Source of the DNA: Mycobacteriales bacterium | GTDB lineage: Bacteria; Actinomycetota; Actinomycetes; DATLTS01 | Length of the DNA stretch: 64,000 nucleotides | Assembly (NCBI GenBank): GCA_035533475.1 | Contig: DATLTS010000045.1 | Coordinates: 36,666 to 100,665 of the forward strand | Direction: 5' to 3' | Shown: positions 61,993-64,000 of the stretch, in pieces | Layout: the number at the start of each line of letters is the position of its first letter | Position numbering within the stretch: the first letter of the stretch is position 1 | Notes under the pieces: generated by a model | The model's database searches: none | What the model was told of the DNA's origin: nothing | What the model saw: only the letters and a program-made list of their open reading frames with translations | Program-made: the position numbers and the translations under genes

Positions 61993-62955
61993 ATGCCTTC
62001 CGTAGTCATCGCCGACGACAGCGCAACATTGCGCCGGATCGTGACCTCCGTGCTCACCCGTGAGGGCTATGACGTGCTGGCGGTCGAGAACGGGATCGAA
62101 GCGGTGCAGGCGGTATTCCGCAGCCAGCCCGACGCCGTCGTGCTGGACGTCCAGATGCCCCGGGTGTCCGGGTACGTCGCCGCCCGTCTGCTCAAGGACG
62201 ACTGGCAGACCGCGGATATTCCGGTGATCATGCTCACCTCGCTGGATGCCGCCAGCGATCGCTACTGGGCCGTGCAGACTGGCGCCGACCGGTATCTCAC
62301 CAAGGACTTCGAAGCACCCGAACTGGCGGCAGCCGTGAGCGAGGTCATTGCCGCTGCCGAGACCGCGCGCGGCGGACGGCCCGTGCTGCGTCCCGACCCG
62401 CTCGAGTTGTCCGACGACGACGTGTTGACTCGGGTGTGCGACCTCCTCGACCGCAAGCTGTTCGAAACTTCGGTGGCCGCCGAGGTCACCGCGCTGGCTG
62501 CCACGGCGCGCGGATTCGAGCAAACCGTCGCGGGCCTGCTCGAGGTGCTGGCCCGCTTCGTCGAGTACGACATCGCGACGGTGCTCCTGCTCGAGGAGCG
62601 CGCCGCATACGTCGGTGTCGCCCGCGACAGCTCGGTCGGACACTACGAGGAGAACCTCAGCGCGGCCGCCGAGGCGGCCGCAGCCTCGGCCGAGCTCGAG
62701 ATCTCGGTCGGCAGTCTGGACGTCCGGCTGGCTGACGCCGAAGGACATCTTGGGGCGGAGGACGACGCCCGCATGTCCACGTTCCTGTCAATGCCGCTGC
62801 GCGGACACGGGGGGCATGTCATGGGCGTACTCGCGCTGTCGAGTGCGACGAAGAACGCATTCGGCGAGACTGCCCTCGCCACCCTTCGCCTGATCGACGG
62901 GCCGGCGGCGATCGTCATCGACAACGCCCGGCTCTCCGGCGCCCGCACGTCCTGA
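61993..62955 (+). CDS. Response regulator with GAF domain
   Basis: A 320-residue protein: receiver (1-122) with the acidic pair 'ADDSATLRR', the acceptor Asp in 'VVLDVQMPRVSGY' and Lys in 'YLTKDFEAP', then a linker helix and a GAF domain (about 175-318, 'QTVAGLLEVLARFVEYDIATVLLLEE'). It has no DNA-binding or enzymatic output, so it may act by protein contacts. GAGGAG lies 6 bases before ATG 61993. It is the last gene of the chemosensory operon and the likely phosphate target of the CheA. Confidence 0.9.
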   Translation: MPSVVIADDSATLRRIVTSVLTREGYDVLAVENGIEAVQAVFRSQPDAVVLDVQMPRVSGYVAARLLKDDWQTADIPVIMLTSLDAASDRYWAVQTGADRYLTKDFEAPELAAAVSEVIAAAETARGGRPVLRPDPLELSDDDVLTRVCDLLDRKLFETSVAAEVTALAATARGFEQTVAGLLEVLARFVEYDIATVLLLEERAAYVGVARDSSVGHYEENLSAAAEAAAASAELEISVGSLDVRLADAEGHLGAEDDARMSTFLSMPLRGHGGHVMGVLALSSATKNAFGETALATLRLIDGPAAIVIDNARLSGARTS

Positions 62956-62975
62956 ACCGCCGAGGTACGTCGTAC

Positions 62976-63848
62976 CTAGCCCAGCCCGCCATTGGGTAGA
63001 TAGGGCGACATCGGACCGATCGGTCCGGCGACACAGCGCGTCCCCGCGGGGCGCATCGCCAGGCCCGCCTCGAGGACGACGTCCAAGGCCCACTGCTGCT
63101 GCTGGCACATCCAGCGCACCTCGACCTCGGGCTCGGTCGTCTCGGCGAGCGCGGTCCACAGCAGCCGGGCCGCGGCGTCCTCGGTCGTCGCGCCCAACAC
63201 CACCGGACCTGACTCGGAGGCCACCAGGTACCCGCGTCCGCGGGCATCTTCGGTGATGAACAGACCCCGTCCGGATGCCGCCATGAATTCCAGATCGGGT
63301 CCGTGCGGCGCTCCGCGTCGGGACCGGGCGATCGCTTCGACGAAGTCCCGGTCGTCCGTGTACGACCCAGATCGCACATCGTCGATCGCCGGTGCTCGCG
63401 CCCGGTCAAGCGTTCCCTTCGCGGTGAATGTCGGCCGCAGCTCGAACCCGGCTGCCCGGTATCGCCGCAGGGCCTTGGGGTCGTCGCTGGCGCAGATCGC
63501 ACCGGTCCCGCCGAACGTGCTCATCGTCGCCTCGAGCAGGCGCCGCCCCACTCCCCGGCTCTGCATGCGGGTCGCCACCGCAAGCAGGGACAGGAACCAC
63601 AACGGTCCGCGACGTGTCGCCAGGCCGATCCCGACGATCTCCCCTGCGCACTCCGCGACGAACGCTCCGGCCGGATCGTGGGCCACGCAGTGGGCGAGCC
63701 GGCGCCTGCCCCGATCGCGCAGGCCGTCATCGAGTTCGGGCATGTCCCAGCCATAGTGGCGGCCGGCCTCGCGCAGGGCGTGGTAGGAGACCTCCTGGGC
63801 GGCCGGGACGTCATCGACGCTCAGTGGCCGCACTCGCACGTCGTCCAT
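62976..63848 (-). CDS. GNAT-family N-acetyltransferase
   Basis: 290 residues. The GNAT fold is visible in the N-terminal half: 'AFVAECAGEIVGIGLAT', then 'LLAVATRMQSRGVGRRLLEATM' with the acetyl-CoA loop RxxGxG/A (QSRGVG), and 'YRAAGFELRPTF'. The second half is a separate domain of unknown type with 'DLEFMAASGRGLFI'. It likely acetylates a small molecule or protein. ATG 63848 has no ribosome site, and the end of an IS element lies about 12 bases upstream, which may have removed its promoter. Confidence 0.85.
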   Translation of the reverse strand: MDDVRVRPLSVDDVPAAQEVSYHALREAGRHYGWDMPELDDGLRDRGRRRLAHCVAHDPAGAFVAECAGEIVGIGLATRRGPLWFLSLLAVATRMQSRGVGRRLLEATMSTFGGTGAICASDDPKALRRYRAAGFELRPTFTAKGTLDRARAPAIDDVRSGSYTDDRDFVEAIARSRRGAPHGPDLEFMAASGRGLFITEDARGRGYLVASESGPVVLGATTEDAAARLLWTALAETTEPEVEVRWMCQQQQWALDVVLEAGLAMRPAGTRCVAGPIGPMSPYLPNGGLG

Positions 63849-63860
63849 GCCGCGACGTTA

Positions 63861-64000
63861 GGGCTTGCCAGGAAATAACCCAGGCGAGTTAGTTACATAG
63901 ATATGATTCCTGGGCGCACCGAGTAGTTCCACTCTCCGTGGAAGCTGTGGGGCTTGAGGACCTGGCCGACCGCCGCCATCTGCGCGTCGGTGACTTTGAC
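63861..64000 (-). mobile_element. End of an insertion sequence (ISAzo13-like), continues beyond the right edge
   Basis: The transposase 3' end is followed by about 32 non-coding bases. GGGCTTGCCAGGAAATAACC at 63861-63880 is a candidate terminal inverted repeat, since IS ends usually begin with such G-rich sequence. The other end is outside the window, so the boundary and any target duplication cannot be tested. Confidence 0.5.
63893..64000 (-). CDS. Transposase C-terminus, ISAzo13-like (partial)
   Basis: The last 35 codons of a minus-strand gene enter from the right edge and end at TAA 63893-63895. They read 'VTDAQMAAV...HSFHGEWNYSVRPG', which closely resembles the C-terminal 'FHG(D/E)WNY' block of ISAzo13-family (Rhodopirellula-type DDE) transposases. 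The rest of the gene is outside the window, so it is unknown whether it is intact. Confidence 0.7.
   Translation of the reverse strand, partial: VKVTDAQMAAVGQVLKPHSFHGEWNYSVRPGIISM

Overview
This window comes from a high-GC actinobacterium. Both enzymes of the mycothiol pathway with the 'AHPDDE' motif are present (Mca at 30.4 kb, MshB at 52.2 kb), many genes start with GTG, stop/start overlaps of the ATGA/GTGA type are common, and actinobacteria-typical families recur (DUF4307, DUF4245, DUF6542, DUF6113, a short AroQ chorismate mutase). The presence of a chemosensory cluster and the gene order suggest a non-mycobacterial lineage; the species cannot be read from the sequence.

Layout. 0-3.2 kb: edge of a probable membrane signalling protein, an MFS exporter, and a divergent type II NADH dehydrogenase. 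3.2-3.5 kb: tRNA-Leu(UAA) followed by a 69-bp palindromic element. 3.5-7.4 kb: minus-strand genes for chorismate mutase, an F420/flavin-type oxidoreductase, a DUF4287 protein, thiolase, SGNH hydrolase and metallo-hydrolase. 7.5-10.7 kb: cystathionine beta-synthase, MsrA and cystathionine gamma-synthase (sulfur amino acids). 10.7-29 kb: an accessory block with an MFS exporter, a complete branched-chain-type ABC importer whose binding protein carries a Gly-Thr repeat linker, a cation exchanger, a VWA/MoxR-type ATPase pair, a FIST protein, a truncated ROK kinase start abutting a DHA2 exporter with its MarR regulator, an alpha/beta hydrolase and threonine dehydratase.

29-55 kb is a conserved actinobacterial backbone. 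From memory it follows M. tuberculosis Rv1080c-Rv1112 (greA, DUF4307, mca, small membrane protein, DUF255 protein, uppS, phoH2, fumC, glpX, DUF4245, xseB, xseA, ispH, DUF6542, ychF); the thiolase, SGNH hydrolase, cbs and metB of the first part match Rv1074c-Rv1079. The accessory block therefore looks like an insertion of about 18 kb between metB and greA. A divergent ATP-type PEP carboxykinase, a kynureninase-like gene with its TetR regulator, RmuC, a NUDIX hydrolase, MshB and an atypical FtsH-like protease are interspersed.

55.8-63 kb is a compact chemosensory operon: CheW, two membrane-embedded MCP-like receptors (the second with altered signalling-tip residues), a CheA fused to a receiver domain, and a receiver-GAF protein. 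No CheR, CheB or flagellar gene is visible. The window ends with a GNAT acetyltransferase and the end of an IS element carrying an ISAzo13-like transposase that lies just upstream of the GNAT start codon.

The most unusual non-coding signal is a set of three intergenic elements, each exactly 69 bp from CGAGTG to CACTCG, at 3363, 29781 and 55683.
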